A DNA stretch of 64,000 nucleotides from Streptomyces massasporeus (GCF_014648995.1 NZ_BMSE01000017.1:62001-126000); one strand, 5' to 3'; numbered from the stretch's first letter, positions 39,874 to 48,925 are shown. Notes: generated from the letters alone by a model not told the origin. Numbers and translations are program-made.

Positions 39874-40215
39874 CGCTCGATGACTCTCCTTGAGCTGCGG
39901 TGATTGTCGAATGACGTTCAGTGGACATTCGATGGCGTACGAGAACCCCGGGGGCCGCTGCCGGCCGCGATGGCCGGCCGCTGTCCCGGCCGCGGAGACG
40001 GCGTGGCACCGCGCTCCGTGCGGAGGCATATGCGGCGGGCGGGTTCAGTACAGCCTATCGAAGGAAGGTTCTGTGGCGACATAGGGCGCACAGGAGGCGC
40101 ACGATGCGTGTCGTAAGCCCCCTGTGCACCCCCCGTAGGGAACGCCCCAGGGCCAGCGCCGTCTTGCGCCGGACCGTGTCCGGCGTTGCACCGGCGCTCG
40201 ACGCGTCGCCGCAGG
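39874..40215. other. 342-bp gap between thrC and thrB
   Basis: No convincing gene is seen. Several GC hairpins occur (for example GGCCGGCCGC at about 39966-40000). A leftward TAGGCT box lies near 40052, but no good -35 matches it. No Thr-rich leader peptide or attenuator is visible. Confidence 0.4.
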
Positions 40216-41274
40216 TCAGGCCAGGCCGAGGCGCTCCGCGGCGGCCGCCGCGTCGACGGGCACGGTGACCGGCTGCGGAGCACCGGCGACGGCCCAGTCG
40301 GGGTCCTTCAGCCCGTTGCCGGTGACGGTGCACACGATCCGCTGCCCCGGGTCGACCTTGCCCTGCTCGGCGGCCTTCAGCAGACCGGCGACGGACGCGG
40401 CGGACGCCGGCTCGACGAAGACGCCCTCCTGCGACGCCAACAGCCGGTAGGCGCGCAGGATCTCACGGTCCGTCACCTCGTCGATGGAGCCGCCCGACTC
40501 GTCCCGCGCGGCGAGCGCGAACTGCCAGGAGGCCGGGTTGCCGATGCGGATGGCCGTGGCGATGGTCGAGGGGTCCTTGACGACCTCGCCACGCACGATC
40601 GGGGCGCTGCCGGAGGCCTGGAAGCCCCACATCCGCGGCTTCCGGGTCGCCACGCCGTCGGCGGCGTACTCCGTGTAGCCCTTCCAATAGGCCGTGATGT
40701 TGCCCGCGTTGCCGACCGGCAGGACGTGGATGTCGGGCGCGTCGCCGAGCATGTCCACGATCTCGAAGGCCGCCGTCTTCTGACCCTCGATACGTACCGG
40801 GTTGACCGAATTGACCAGCGACACGGGGTAGTTGTCGCTCAGGCCGCGGGCGAGCGTGAGGCAGTCGTCGAAGTTGCCGTCGACCTGGAGGATCTTCGCG
40901 CCGTGCACGAGGGCCTGGCCCATCTTGCCGAGCGCGATCTTGCCCTGCGGCACGAGCACGGCACAGACCATCCCGGCCCGCACGGCGTACGCGGCGGCGG
41001 AGGCCGACGTGTTGCCGGTGGAGGCGCAGATGACGGCCTTCGCGCCCTCCTCCTTGGCCCGGGTGATGGCCATGGTCATGCCGCGGTCCTTGAAGGACCC
41101 GGTGGGGTTCGCGCCCTCCACCTTGAGGTGGACCTCGCAGCCCGTGCGCTCGGAGAGCACCTGCGCGGGCACGAGGGGCGTACCGCCCTCGCGGAGTGTC
41201 ACGACCGGCGTGCTGTCGGAGACGGGCAGCCGGTCCCGGTACTCCTCGATGATTCCGCGCCACTGGTGGGTCAT
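40216..41274 (-). CDS. thrC: Threonine synthase
   Basis: This 352-residue PLP enzyme converts O-phosphohomoserine to threonine. The PLP lysine is in [14 protein letters not shown], and the phosphate-binding Gly loop reads [12 protein letters not shown]. It is the short bacterial form. It starts 6 bp after the hom stop, so both are in one transcript. Confidence 0.96.
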   Translation of the reverse strand: MTHQWRGIIEEYRDRLPVSDSTPVVTLREGGTPLVPAQVLSERTGCEVHLKVEGANPTGSFKDRGMTMAITRAKEEGAKAVICASTGNTSASAAAYAVRAGMVCAVLVPQGKIALGKMGQALVHGAKILQVDGNFDDCLTLARGLSDNYPVSLVNSVNPVRIEGQKTAAFEIVDMLGDAPDIHVLPVGNAGNITAYWKGYTEYAADGVATRKPRMWGFQASGSAPIVRGEVVKDPSTIATAIRIGNPASWQFALAARDESGGSIDEVTDREILRAYRLLASQEGVFVEPASAASVAGLLKAAEQGKVDPGQRIVCTVTGNGLKDPDWAVAGAPQPVTVPVDAAAAAERLGLA

Positions 41275-41280
41275 TGCTGG

Positions 41281-42573
41281 TTACTCTCCTTCAACCCGCA
41301 TGATGCTGGCGACACCACGCACGGTGTCGAGCTTGCGCAACGCCTCGACGGTCCCGGTGAGGGCCGCGTCGGACGCACGGTGCGTGACGACGACGAGGGA
41401 GGCCTCGCCGTCCTTCCCCGACTGGCGAACCGTATCGATCGAGACTCCGTGCTCGGCGAAGACGGTCGCGACCTGGGCGAGAACGCCCGGTTTGTCGGCC
41501 ACGTCGAGGCTGATGTGGTACCGCGTGACGACGTCACCCATCGGGGACACCGGCAGCGCGGCGTAGGCGGAATCGCCCGGTCCGGTCGCGCCGCCGATCC
41601 GGTTGCGGCAGACGGCGACGAGGTCGCCGAGTACGGCGGAGGCGGTGGGGGAACCGCCCGCTCCGGGGCCGTAGAACATGAGCTGCCCGGCGGCGTCGGA
41701 CTCGACGAACACGGCGTTGTAGGCGCCGCGGACGGAGGCCAGCGGGTGGCTCAGCGGGATCATGGCCGGGTGCACGCGCGCGGTGACGGACGCCCCGTCC
41801 TCGGCCCGCTCGCAGATGGCGAGCAGCTTGATGGTGCAGCCCATCTCCTTCGCGGAGGCGAAGTCGGCCGCGGTCACCTCGGTCATGCCCTCGCGGTAGA
41901 CGTCGTCGAGGCGCACGCGCGTGTGGAAGGCGATGCCGGCGAGGATCGCGGCCTTGGCGGCGGCGTCGAAGCCCTCGACGTCGGCGGTCGGGTCGGCCTC
42001 CGCATACCCCAGGGCGGTGGCCTCGTCGAGGGCCTCCTGGTAGCCGGCGCCGGTGGAGTCCATCTTGTCGAGGATGAAGTTCGTGGTGCCGTTGACGATG
42101 CCCATCACCCGGTTGATCTTGTCGCCGGCGAGGGACTCGCGCAGCGGCCGCAGCAGCGGGATGGCACCGGCGACGGCGGCCTCGTAGTAGAGGTCCTTGC
42201 CGTGCTGCTCGGCGACGGCGTGCAGGGCCGCCCCGTCCTGGGCGAGCAGTGCCTTGTTGGCGGAGACGACGGAGGCGCCGTGCTCGAAGGCGGTGGTGAT
42301 GAGGCCGCGCGCGGGCTCGATGCCGCCGATGACCTCGACCACCACGTCGATGTCGCCGCGTTTGACGAGGGCGGTGGCGTCGGTGGTGACGAGCTCGGGG
42401 GCGATGCCCTCGCGCACCCGGTCGGGGCGGCGTACGGCCACCCCCGCGAGCTCCACCGGGGCCCCGATCCGGGCCGTGAGGTCGTCGGCGTGCGTCGTCA
42501 TGATGCGCGCCACCTCTGAGCCGACCACTCCACAGCCCAGCAGCGCCACCTTCAGCGGACGCGTACGCATCAT
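41281..42573 (-). CDS. hom: Homoserine dehydrogenase with ACT domain
   Basis: This 430-residue enzyme reduces aspartate semialdehyde to homoserine. It has an N-terminal Rossmann fold (VALLGCGVVGSEVARI), the catalytic region with Lys in VSANKALLAQDG and NGTTNFIL, and a C-terminal ACT domain (KPGVLAQVATVFAEHGVSID) for feedback by threonine. Two ATGs (MM) overlap the ribosome-binding GAGGTCGG spacing. It is followed directly by thrC. Confidence 0.96.
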   Translation of the reverse strand: MMRTRPLKVALLGCGVVGSEVARIMTTHADDLTARIGAPVELAGVAVRRPDRVREGIAPELVTTDATALVKRGDIDVVVEVIGGIEPARGLITTAFEHGASVVSANKALLAQDGAALHAVAEQHGKDLYYEAAVAGAIPLLRPLRESLAGDKINRVMGIVNGTTNFILDKMDSTGAGYQEALDEATALGYAEADPTADVEGFDAAAKAAILAGIAFHTRVRLDDVYREGMTEVTAADFASAKEMGCTIKLLAICERAEDGASVTARVHPAMIPLSHPLASVRGAYNAVFVESDAAGQLMFYGPGAGGSPTASAVLGDLVAVCRNRIGGATGPGDSAYAALPVSPMGDVVTRYHISLDVADKPGVLAQVATVFAEHGVSIDTVRQSGKDGEASLVVVTHRASDAALTGTVEALRKLDTVRGVASIMRVEGE

Positions 42574-42738
42574 CCGACCTCGTTTCCTCTTTACCGTCTA
42601 CGGTGGAACCAGTCTCACTCACCGGACGGGAGTTTCTGCCCCCGGTCCGGATCGTGAGACGTCTATTTCATTTTCGCGGGGGCGGCAGACAGGAGATCTT
42701 CCGCCACCCGCTTGCTTCGGCTTTCGGCCTTTTGTCGT

Positions 42739-44130
42739 TCAGCCGACGTCGAGACGCAGCAGGTCCTCCTCCGTCTCGCGGCGGACGATCACCCGCGCCT
42801 CACCGCCGTCGACGGCGACGACCGGCGGGCGGAGCACGTGGTTGTAGTTGCTGGCCATGGACCGGCAGTAGGCACCCGTCGCCGGTACGGCGATGAGGTC
42901 ACCCGGTGCCAGGTCGGACGGCAGGAAGGCGTCCTTGACCACGATGTCCCCGCTCTCGCAGTGCTTGCCGACGACACGGGCGAGCATCGGCTCGGCGTCG
43001 GAGGTGCGGGAGACGAGCGCGACGCTGTACTCGGCGTCGTACAGCGCTGTGCGGATGTTGTCCGACATGCCGCCGTCGACCGAGACGTACGTCCGCAGCC
43101 CGTCGAGGGGCTTGATGGTGCCGACCTCGTAGAGCGTGAAGGCGGTCGGGCCGACGATGGCGCGCCCCGGCTCGACGGAGATGCGCGGCGTGCGCAGCTT
43201 GGCGGCCTCGCACTCCCTCGTGACGATCTCGGTGAGCGCCTTGGCGATCTCGTGCGGCTCGCGGGGGTCGTCGTCGCTGGTGTACGCGATGCCGAGCCCG
43301 CCGCCGAGGTCGATCTCGGGCAGCTCGACGCCGTGCTCGTCGCGGACGGCCTTCAGCAGCGAGACGACCCGGTGCGCGGCCACCTCGAACCCGGACATGT
43401 CGAAGATCTGCGACCCGATGTGGCTGTGGATGCCGACCAGCTCGAGCCCGTCGAGCTGCAGCGCCCGGCGTACGGCCTCGGCGGCCTGCCCGCCGGCCAG
43501 CGGGATACCGAACTTCTGGTCCTCGTGGGCCGTGGCGATGAACTCGTGGGTGTGGGCCTCGACGCCGACGGTGATGCGGATGAGGACCTTCTGCCGCGTG
43601 CCGAGGCTCTGCGCGATGTGGGCGACGCGGACGATCTCCTGGAAGGAGTCGAGGACGATGTGCCCGACCCCGGCCTCGACGGCCCGGGTGATCTCGTCGA
43701 CCGACTTGTTGTTGCCGTGGAAGGCGATGCGGTCGGCGGGCATGCCGGCGGAGAGGGCGGTGGCCAGCTCGCCGCCCGAGCAGACGTCGACGTTCAGCCC
43801 TTCCTCGTCGAGCCAGCGCACCACGGCGCGGGAGAGGAAGGCCTTGCCGGCGTAGAAGACGTCGGCTTCGGCCCCGAAGGCGGTACGCCAGGCTCGCGCG
43901 CGGGCCCGGAAGTCGGCCTCGTCCAGGACGTAGGCGGGCGTGCCGTACTCCTCGGCGATCCGGGTGACGGGGATGCCACCGACGGTCACGACTCCGTCCT
44001 CGCCACGCGTCACGGTCTGGGCCCACACCTTGGGGTCCAGCGCGTTGAGATCGGCGGGCGGGGCGGAGTAGTGGCCCTCGGGGAGGACATCGGCGTGACG
44101 GGGCCCGGCGGGGTGGGCGGAACGGCTCAT
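42739..44130 (-). CDS. lysA: Diaminopimelate decarboxylase
   Basis: This 463-residue PLP enzyme decarboxylates meso-DAP to lysine. The PLP Lys is in [10 protein letters not shown], with the substrate loops [22 protein letters not shown] and [10 protein letters not shown] and the C-terminal [10 protein letters not shown]. The ATG at 44130 matches homology. It lies 165 bp upstream of hom and 16 bp downstream of the ArgRS-like gene. Confidence 0.95.
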   Translation of the reverse strand: MSRSAHPAGPRHADVLPEGHYSAPPADLNALDPKVWAQTVTRGEDGVVTVGGIPVTRIAEEYGTPAYVLDEADFRARARAWRTAFGAEADVFYAGKAFLSRAVVRWLDEEGLNVDVCSGGELATALSAGMPADRIAFHGNNKSVDEITRAVEAGVGHIVLDSFQEIVRVAHIAQSLGTRQKVLIRITVGVEAHTHEFIATAHEDQKFGIPLAGGQAAEAVRRALQLDGLELVGIHSHIGSQIFDMSGFEVAAHRVVSLLKAVRDEHGVELPEIDLGGGLGIAYTSDDDPREPHEIAKALTEIVTRECEAAKLRTPRISVEPGRAIVGPTAFTLYEVGTIKPLDGLRTYVSVDGGMSDNIRTALYDAEYSVALVSRTSDAEPMLARVVGKHCESGDIVVKDAFLPSDLAPGDLIAVPATGAYCRSMASNYNHVLRPPVVAVDGGEARVIVRRETEEDLLRLDVG

Positions 44131-44146
44131 GATCTGTTCGTGTCTC

Positions 44147-45190
44147 TCAGAGATGGTCGGGAGCGTCGATGCCGAGCAGGGACAGGCCGCCGGCCAGCAC
44201 CGTCCCGGCGGCGTCGGCGAGCGCGAGCCGGGCACGGTGGGCGGCCGAGGGTTTCTCCTCACCGAGGGGCAGCACGGCGGGGAGCAGGGGCATCGCGGCA
44301 TCGGCGACGGCGAGGAGGTGCCGGGCCAGGCGATCGGGGGTGTGATGCGTGGCGGTGGCGGCGAGGACGCGGGGGTGGTCGCCGATCAGGGCGGTCAGCG
44401 CGTCGGCTTCGCTCACGGGACCGGGCTCGGGGTGGAAGCCGAGGTCGGCGGCGTTGCGCAGGAGCGCCCGGGTGCGGGCGTGGGCGTACCGGACGCGGAA
44501 GAGGGGGTTGCCCTCCCGCTGGACGAGGTGGTCGCCGGGGATCCGGGGCCGGTCGTGGGCGGCGGGGTGCAGCAGCGCCCAGCGGGCGGCGTCCCGGCCG
44601 AGGGGCAGGGGGTCGGCGGGAGCGGGGACGGGGGCGACACGGACGTAGGTGTCGGCGATGCGCGGCCCCCGGGTGGTGACGTCCGCCCCGAGGACGGACT
44701 GCCATTCCGGGGCGGGCCGCCCCTCGCACTCGACCCGGGCATAGTCCCCCTGGCTGCGCACCACCCGGCTCACGGCGTCCGCGACCACGACGGCACGCAC
44801 CTCTGCCGGGCACGAGATCCTTACGGCGGTCCCGCTGAAACCGGTCGTCGCGTGCCCGTAGCGCGACCCGCGCCGCAGGACCTCCTCGACGAGGTCGGCG
44901 GAGGCGGTGCCGCGCAGGCTGAAGTTGAGGAAGCCGGGCCCGGTGACGACGACGTCGGTGAACCGCTGCTCGTCGAGGAGCCGGGCACGCAGGATCTCGG
45001 CGACACGCCGCGGCGGCTGCCCGGCCGCGGCGGCCAGCTGGAGGGCGACGTTCGTGGCGTAGTCGCCACACCCGCCCGGCCGCGGCGGAGTGACCACGGC
45101 CCGCTCCGGAACGGTCACGCTGAGCTCACCCTCGTCGACAGCGCGGCGCACGGCGTGCAGCACGGTGCGGGAGAGCTCGACGGGGGTCAC
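44147..45190 (-). CDS. ArgRS-related protein without catalytic core (NrtL-type, DALR domain)
   Basis: This 347-residue protein has the two end domains of arginyl-tRNA synthetase only. The N-terminal Arg-tRNA-synt-N part contains [19 protein letters not shown] and [12 protein letters not shown], and the C-terminal DALR anticodon-binding part contains [18 protein letters not shown]. The Rossmann catalytic domain with HIGH and KMSKS is absent, so it cannot charge tRNA. The GTG at 45190 starts the homology. It lies directly upstream of lysA, the position of argS in Mycobacterium. It might bind tRNA-Arg. Confidence 0.82.
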   Translation of the reverse strand: MTPVELSRTVLHAVRRAVDEGELSVTVPERAVVTPPRPGGCGDYATNVALQLAAAAGQPPRRVAEILRARLLDEQRFTDVVVTGPGFLNFSLRGTASADLVEEVLRRGSRYGHATTGFSGTAVRISCPAEVRAVVVADAVSRVVRSQGDYARVECEGRPAPEWQSVLGADVTTRGPRIADTYVRVAPVPAPADPLPLGRDAARWALLHPAAHDRPRIPGDHLVQREGNPLFRVRYAHARTRALLRNAADLGFHPEPGPVSEADALTALIGDHPRVLAATATHHTPDRLARHLLAVADAAMPLLPAVLPLGEEKPSAAHRARLALADAAGTVLAGGLSLLGIDAPDHL

Positions 45191-45389
45191 GGGACAAGCG
45201 TATGGGAGGGAGGGGGTGGGTATGCGAGCCGGTTTCCGTACGGTCCGGGATGTGGACGGGGGGTGGCTTGTCCGGGGATACGGTCGTGGTCGCGGTCGTG
45301 GCACGTGTTCGGGGCGGGCGGGTCCGGGATGCGCACGGGGGGGGGTGGCCTGCCCGGGGATACGGTCGCGGTCGCGGCGCCTGTTGAGG

Positions 45390-45527
45390 GGGGGCTGGTC
45401 CGACCCGCTGGATCGACGGGCAGGTCCTCTACACCAACGGCGGCCTGACCGCTGGTCCGGGAAGCGGACAGGGCGCCCGCCGAGGGCGCGCTGCTGCAAG
45501 GGCCGGCGCTCGGGTCACTCCCCCATG
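45390..45527 (+). pseudogene. C-terminal remnant of a short-chain dehydrogenase/reductase
   Basis: Read in the frame starting GGTCCGACCCGC, the peptide contains RWIDGQVLYTNGGLTAG, which closely resembles the C-terminal (GWINGQVLYxNGG) signature of classical SDR enzymes. It stops at TGA at 45525. Nothing upstream of it in that frame resembles an SDR core; the preceding sequence is repeat. It is best read as a leftover of a deleted gene. Confidence 0.5.
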
Positions 45528-45565
45528 ACTACGGGCATGGCCATCATGACTACGGCCATGGCCAT
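45524..45565. repeat. 21-bp tandem repeat, two copies
   Basis: CATGACTACGGGCATGGCCAT at 45524-45544 is repeated with one mismatch at 45545-45565. Confidence 0.8.
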
Positions 45566-45589
45566 GAACGGGCGACGGGCTACGGCTGG

Positions 45590-46054
45590 CTACGGCACGG
45601 CGGGTTGATCCACTTCCTTCACCGGGGCGGCATCACCACCGGCGTCGGGGCTGCCACCGCGCTCCCGGCCCTCGCCCCGGGCCCGCTCGACCAACTGGCG
45701 CACCATCCGCACCAGTTCGGCCGGCTCGAAGGGCTTGGAGAGAAACGCGTCGACGCCCACTTCGAGCCCGGCCTCGATCTCGGGATGACCGCAGGCGCTG
45801 ACGATGGCGAGGGGCATGTCGCGGGTACGGGGATCGGCCCGCAGCCGGGCGGCGGTCCTGAGCCCGTCCAGCCGCGGCATGACGACGTCGAGGGTCACCA
45901 CATCGGGCCGCACCTGATGAACGACATCAAGACACTCGGCACCATCGGCCGCGGTCACGACCTCCAGCCCCTCCAGCTCGAGGTTGACCCTGATCAACTG
46001 CCGGATGACCTTGTTGTCGTCCACAACAAGCACCCGACCCGACACGCCTGGCAC
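45590..46054 (-). CDS. Single-domain response regulator
   Basis: This is a receiver-only protein of about 154 residues (CheY-like). It has the acidic pair in VLVVDDNKVIRQL, the phospho-Asp in VVTLDVVMPRLDG and Lys in FLSKPFEPAELV, followed by a charged tail without an output domain. GTG 46054 and GTG 46045 are both possible; neither has a strong ribosome-binding site. A TACTCT box just upstream may indicate a leaderless mRNA. No kinase gene is adjacent. Confidence 0.82.
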   Translation of the reverse strand: MPGVSGRVLVVDDNKVIRQLIRVNLELEGLEVVTAADGAECLDVVHQVRPDVVTLDVVMPRLDGLRTAARLRADPRTRDMPLAIVSACGHPEIEAGLEVGVDAFLSKPFEPAELVRMVRQLVERARGEGRERGGSPDAGGDAAPVKEVDQPAVP

Positions 46055-46217
46055 AACTCGAGAGTAGGTCGACCCCGGCCATCGCGTCCGGGTTTTCCCC
46101 ACTTCCACCCCGCACGAGCGACTCACACCCCCGCTCCCGGCAGCGGAAACCCGTTCATGACCACACCGAGGGAGCTGGTAGTGTTCTACCCGTCGCCGCG
46201 AGCAACGCGACGAACAC

Positions 46218-46289
46218 GCCCCCGTAGCTCAGGGGATAGAGCAACGGCCTCCGGAGCCGTGTGCGCAGGTTCGAATCCTGCCGGGGGCA
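46218..46289 (+). tRNA. tRNA-Arg (anticodon CCG)
   Basis: The 72-nt cloverleaf is complete: acceptor GCCCCCG/CGGGGGC, D-stem GCTC/GAGC, anticodon stem ACGGC/GCCGT with loop CTCCGGA (anticodon CCG, 46251-46253), T-stem GCAGG/CCTGC with TTCGAAT loop. CC but not CCA is encoded after the discriminator A. Confidence 0.97.
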
Positions 46290-46307
46290 CCTTGGATTAG
46301 GTGCCCA

Positions 46308-46346
46308 AAGACCCCGCCATCAGCGCTTTCGCTGGGACGGGGTCTT
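46308..46346 (+). terminator. tRNA-Arg terminator
   Basis: AAGACCCCG (46308-46316) pairs with CGGGGTCTT (46338-46346), and CAGCG/CGCTG pairs inside. It begins 18 bp past the tRNA. Confidence 0.85.
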
Positions 46347-46681
46347 CGCGTATGTGCAGGCGTGTGCGGCCCGGAGCGGGCGTGTGTTCGGTGCCGTGGG
46401 CTGTGCGTGGGTTGGTCCCCGGTGCTTCGCATTCCTTCTCGAGTGGGGAATGCGCGGGAAACGTCACCCTCCCGACCCTGAGGGCTCTCGCACCCCCGTC
46501 ACATGCCTGCAGTCGCAGCCGTCTCTGGCCGACGGCACGACGGCATTGTGATGGCGGCGGGGTGCAGGCGGACGCCTGTCCGACATCTCGCCGTCAGCCA
46601 CACACGCTTCACCCCGGGCAGGACAGGGTCGCCCTCGGGCCGTTCAACATCTCGCGATGGCAGGTTCGGCATGATGTGCCG
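46347..46681. other. Gap between tRNA terminator and accessory gene
   Basis: This 335-bp region holds no recognisable gene. A CGCATTCC/GGAATGCG hairpin is at 46428-46454. No second copy of the tRNA 3' end is seen. Confidence 0.45.
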
Positions 46682-47497
46682 GTGGATGCGTTCAGGCGGT
46701 ACTTCGAGAGCAATCCCGAGATCTTTGCCGCCTTGGTGGCCGGCATCGCTGTCGTCGGCGGCCTCGTCGGCAGTGTGATCGGCGCGAGGATCCAGGCGAA
46801 TGGCGGCCGGGATCAGGCTGCGGCAGCCCGTGAGGCGGCGCGGATCGCGGCGGAGGCCCAGCGGGTGGCCGCCTTGTGGACCGTCCGGCAGATTCAGGTC
46901 GCCGCGTTCATCCAGAGTGTGCGTGAAGCGCGGCGCCTGTCCGAGATGTTCTACAAGCAGAACGCTGTCGAGGACGGCCTGGACGTCCAGTTGCGCGAGG
47001 CACGGCAGGACGTGGCGCAGAAGCGAGCAGAGATCGAGTTGGTCGTCCCCCTCGCCGTCTTACGCGCAGCGGGGGAAGTGGCGGAAACCCTCGACTCCAT
47101 GACGGCCTTTGCCGAAATCGCCGGGCCGGGAACGTACTTCACGGACGACTTGAACAACCAGGCTCTCAGCCCGAATCGGCATCAATCCAGACTTGCCGGC
47201 CGAGCACTCAACGCGCTCGACGCCTTGCGCGCTGTCGATGCGAGCGGACGTCCCGACCGGTTCACGGACGCGATGGCGGCCGTTCGGGCCGCCACGAACG
47301 CCACTGTCCCACAAGCGGTCTCCGTGACGGCGTATGTCCTGCGCCCTCAGTTCCCTTCGGAAGTGGCGGAGAACCAGGAGAAACTGAACGAGAAGCTGGC
47401 CCTCCTCATCGACGCTGCCCGCGCGATGCTGAGGTCCGAGGACGACATCGCCCCGGCGGTACCCACGCAGCGCCGCCGATGGCGGTCGGCGGCGTGA
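46682..47497 (+). CDS. Unrecognised membrane-anchored helical protein with TTA codon
   Basis: A 271-residue protein is predicted from GTG 46682 (GTG 46676 is possible; no strong ribosome-binding site). One membrane helix lies at about residues 10-33 (IFAALVAGIAVVGGLVGSVIG). The rest is soluble, Ala/Arg/Glu-rich and largely helical, likely coiled coil (AREAARIAAEAQRVAALW). Residue 127 is Leu encoded by TTA (47060-47062), so translation would depend on bldA tRNA. The longer open frame upstream is poor in coding character. No family is recognised. It is followed on the same strand by another membrane gene and is probably acquired DNA next to the tRNA. Confidence 0.6.
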   Translation: MDAFRRYFESNPEIFAALVAGIAVVGGLVGSVIGARIQANGGRDQAAAAREAARIAAEAQRVAALWTVRQIQVAAFIQSVREARRLSEMFYKQNAVEDGLDVQLREARQDVAQKRAEIELVVPLAVLRAAGEVAETLDSMTAFAEIAGPGTYFTDDLNNQALSPNRHQSRLAGRALNALDALRAVDASGRPDRFTDAMAAVRAATNATVPQAVSVTAYVLRPQFPSEVAENQEKLNEKLALLIDAARAMLRSEDDIAPAVPTQRRRWRSAA

Positions 47498-47575
47498 CAA
47501 CGGCTGCCACAATGGCCCGAGTTGCCGGTGGGCGTTCAGGCTTCGCCTCCCGTCTGGGTCCGGGGGAGGACACGC

Positions 47576-48298
47576 TTGGGAGACGCACTCACCTCCGCGA
47601 CGGCTCGATATCAGATGAGCCAGGACTACGCCGCCATCGCCACCAGCATCGCGGCCGCGCTGCTGCTCGCGTCGCTCGTGGAGTTCTACGCGATCACGAC
47701 GGACAATGTCGGGCGCTCCGTGAAACTGGGTCACGTCATCCATACGGGAGTGGCCCGGGTGGTCCGGTTCTCCGACCGGGCCATCAATCTCGGGTACACC
47801 ATCCCCGATCGCGTCCTCAGGAACCGCCACTTCAGCAGGTTTCAGTACAGTCTGGACTTCCGTGACGTCTGGCGCGAGATCGCGGAGGCCTGGTGGGACG
47901 CGGAGTACGAGACCCGCAACCATCCCACTCTCGACGAGGAATTCGACCGGCTCAACCAGTTCTTCCGGCGTCCGTTCCTGTTGGCGATGCTCGCGAACAA
48001 GGCCCGCCTCACGCGGGCTTTCCTCTCCCTGGGAGTGGCCCTGCTGTCGGCGGTGACCATCTTCGCCCTTCTCGAGTGGTCGGCCAGACGGGAGGGCGGA
48101 GACGGGGCCTGGCTGGCCGTGGCGACCCTCCTCGGGTGCCTCTTCTCCACGATCCTCTATCTCGGCGCTTTCATCGCCCGGCTGTTCGACATGGTCTTCA
48201 CCAGGGCGATGGAGGCCGCGGTCATGGAATTCATCAGTGCGCACGGAATCGAGTTGGAGACAGAGCGGCCCGAGTGGCGCCCCTACCGCTACAGGTAA
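47576..48298 (+). CDS. Unrecognised three-helix membrane protein
   Basis: The TTG at 47576 has a strong GGGGGAGGA ribosome-binding site and gives 240 residues. Membrane segments are AIATSIAAALLLASLVEFYAI (about residues 20-40), AFLSLGVALLSAVTIFALL (about 150-170) and LAVATLLGCLFSTILYLGAF (about 183-205). The roughly 110-residue middle portion is soluble and rich in Arg, Trp and Phe. It starts 78 bp after the preceding gene and may form a unit with it. No family is recognised. Confidence 0.6.
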   Translation: MGDALTSATARYQMSQDYAAIATSIAAALLLASLVEFYAITTDNVGRSVKLGHVIHTGVARVVRFSDRAINLGYTIPDRVLRNRHFSRFQYSLDFRDVWREIAEAWWDAEYETRNHPTLDEEFDRLNQFFRRPFLLAMLANKARLTRAFLSLGVALLSAVTIFALLEWSARREGGDGAWLAVATLLGCLFSTILYLGAFIARLFDMVFTRAMEAAVMEFISAHGIELETERPEWRPYRYR

Positions 48299-48325
48299 CC
48301 CGGACGGGCGAAGAAGGATCGGACC

Positions 48326-48769
48326 TCATCTGCTCGTCGGGCTCTCGAACGGGACGAAGGCGTCATCCTTCCGCATCGCACACAGCGCCCAGATGATGAA
48401 GCCCGAGATGGCGATCATCACGATCGACCAGACCGGGTAGTAGGGCAGGGAGAGGAAGTTGGAGAGGATGACGAGGCCCGCGATGCCCACGCCGAGGACG
48501 CGGGCCCAGGTCGATGCCATGAACAGGCCGAAGCTGACGACGAAGGCGAGTACGCCCAGGGCCAGGTGGATCCAGCCCCAGGCGGTGAGGTTGAACTCGA
48601 AGACGTAGTTCCGCGTCGAGACGAAGATGTCGTCGTCCGCGATCTCCGCGATGCCGCGCATGATGTCGAGAATGCCGCCGATCATGAGCATGATGGCCGC
48701 GAAGACGGTCACGCCGGTGGCCCATTCCCGCAGGGACGTGCGGGCGCTTCCCGGGTGCGTGGTGGTCAT
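48326..48769 (-). CDS. DUF7144-type four-helix membrane protein
   Basis: This 147-residue protein has four hydrophobic segments. The pattern GVTVFAAIMLMIGGILDI, FNLTAWGWIHLALGVLAFV, TWARVLGVGIAGLVILSNF and PYYPVWSIVMIAISGFIIW is typical of a small Streptomyces membrane family. The ATG at 48769 has GGAGG upstream. It is divergent from the Asp23 gene across a 233-bp region with a perfect palindrome. The function is unknown. Confidence 0.8.
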   Translation of the reverse strand: MTTTHPGSARTSLREWATGVTVFAAIMLMIGGILDIMRGIAEIADDDIFVSTRNYVFEFNLTAWGWIHLALGVLAFVVSFGLFMASTWARVLGVGIAGLVILSNFLSLPYYPVWSIVMIAISGFIIWALCAMRKDDAFVPFESPTSR

Positions 48770-48910
48770 GCCGGCCTCCTCGTTCCCATCGTTCCCCTCG
48801 TTCCCGTCTCGTCCGGTGAGGGTGGCCGCCCGCCGGGCCCTGCCGTTCTCAGCGTGCCCACGGCAAGACGCGGTGGGCCTCACCCGGGACGGGTGAAGCG
48901 CGACAAGGGG

Positions 48911-48925
48911 GAAAGTGCCACTTTC
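48911..48925. promoter_or_regulatory. Perfect 15-bp palindrome in divergent promoter region
   Basis: GAAAGTG-C-CACTTTC is an exact 7-1-7 palindrome, located 142 bp from one start and 78 bp from the other. It is a candidate repressor operator shared by two envelope/stress genes. Confidence 0.45.

Larger units (their letters stand above)
45191..45589. other. Degenerate intergenic region with tandem repeats
   Basis: This 399-bp gap contains two roughly 79-bp direct copies (starting GGTCCGGGAT at 45242 and 45321, with G-runs and GATACGGTCG), a probable dehydrogenase gene remnant, and a 21-bp tandem repeat. No intact gene is seen. Confidence 0.6.

Noticed and set aside
40104-40268. Open frame starting MRVVSPLCTPRRER with an AGGAGG site
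   Set aside because: It overlaps the 3' end of thrC on the opposite strand, becomes a run of Arg/Pro typical of antisense GC noise, and has no family likeness.
46229-46432. Leftward open frame ending GAPGRIRTCAHGSGGRC
   Set aside because: It is the translation of the antisense strand of tRNA-Arg, a well-known false gene.
46470-46560. Possible tRNA fragment on the minus strand (GGGTGCGAGAGCCCTC)
   Set aside because: Only a T-arm-like piece can be drawn; acceptor, D and anticodon arms are missing.
46301-46681. Extended N-terminus of the accessory gene from 46301
   Set aside because: It would start inside the tRNA terminator and encodes Cys/Arg/Pro-rich sequence unlike the rest of the protein.
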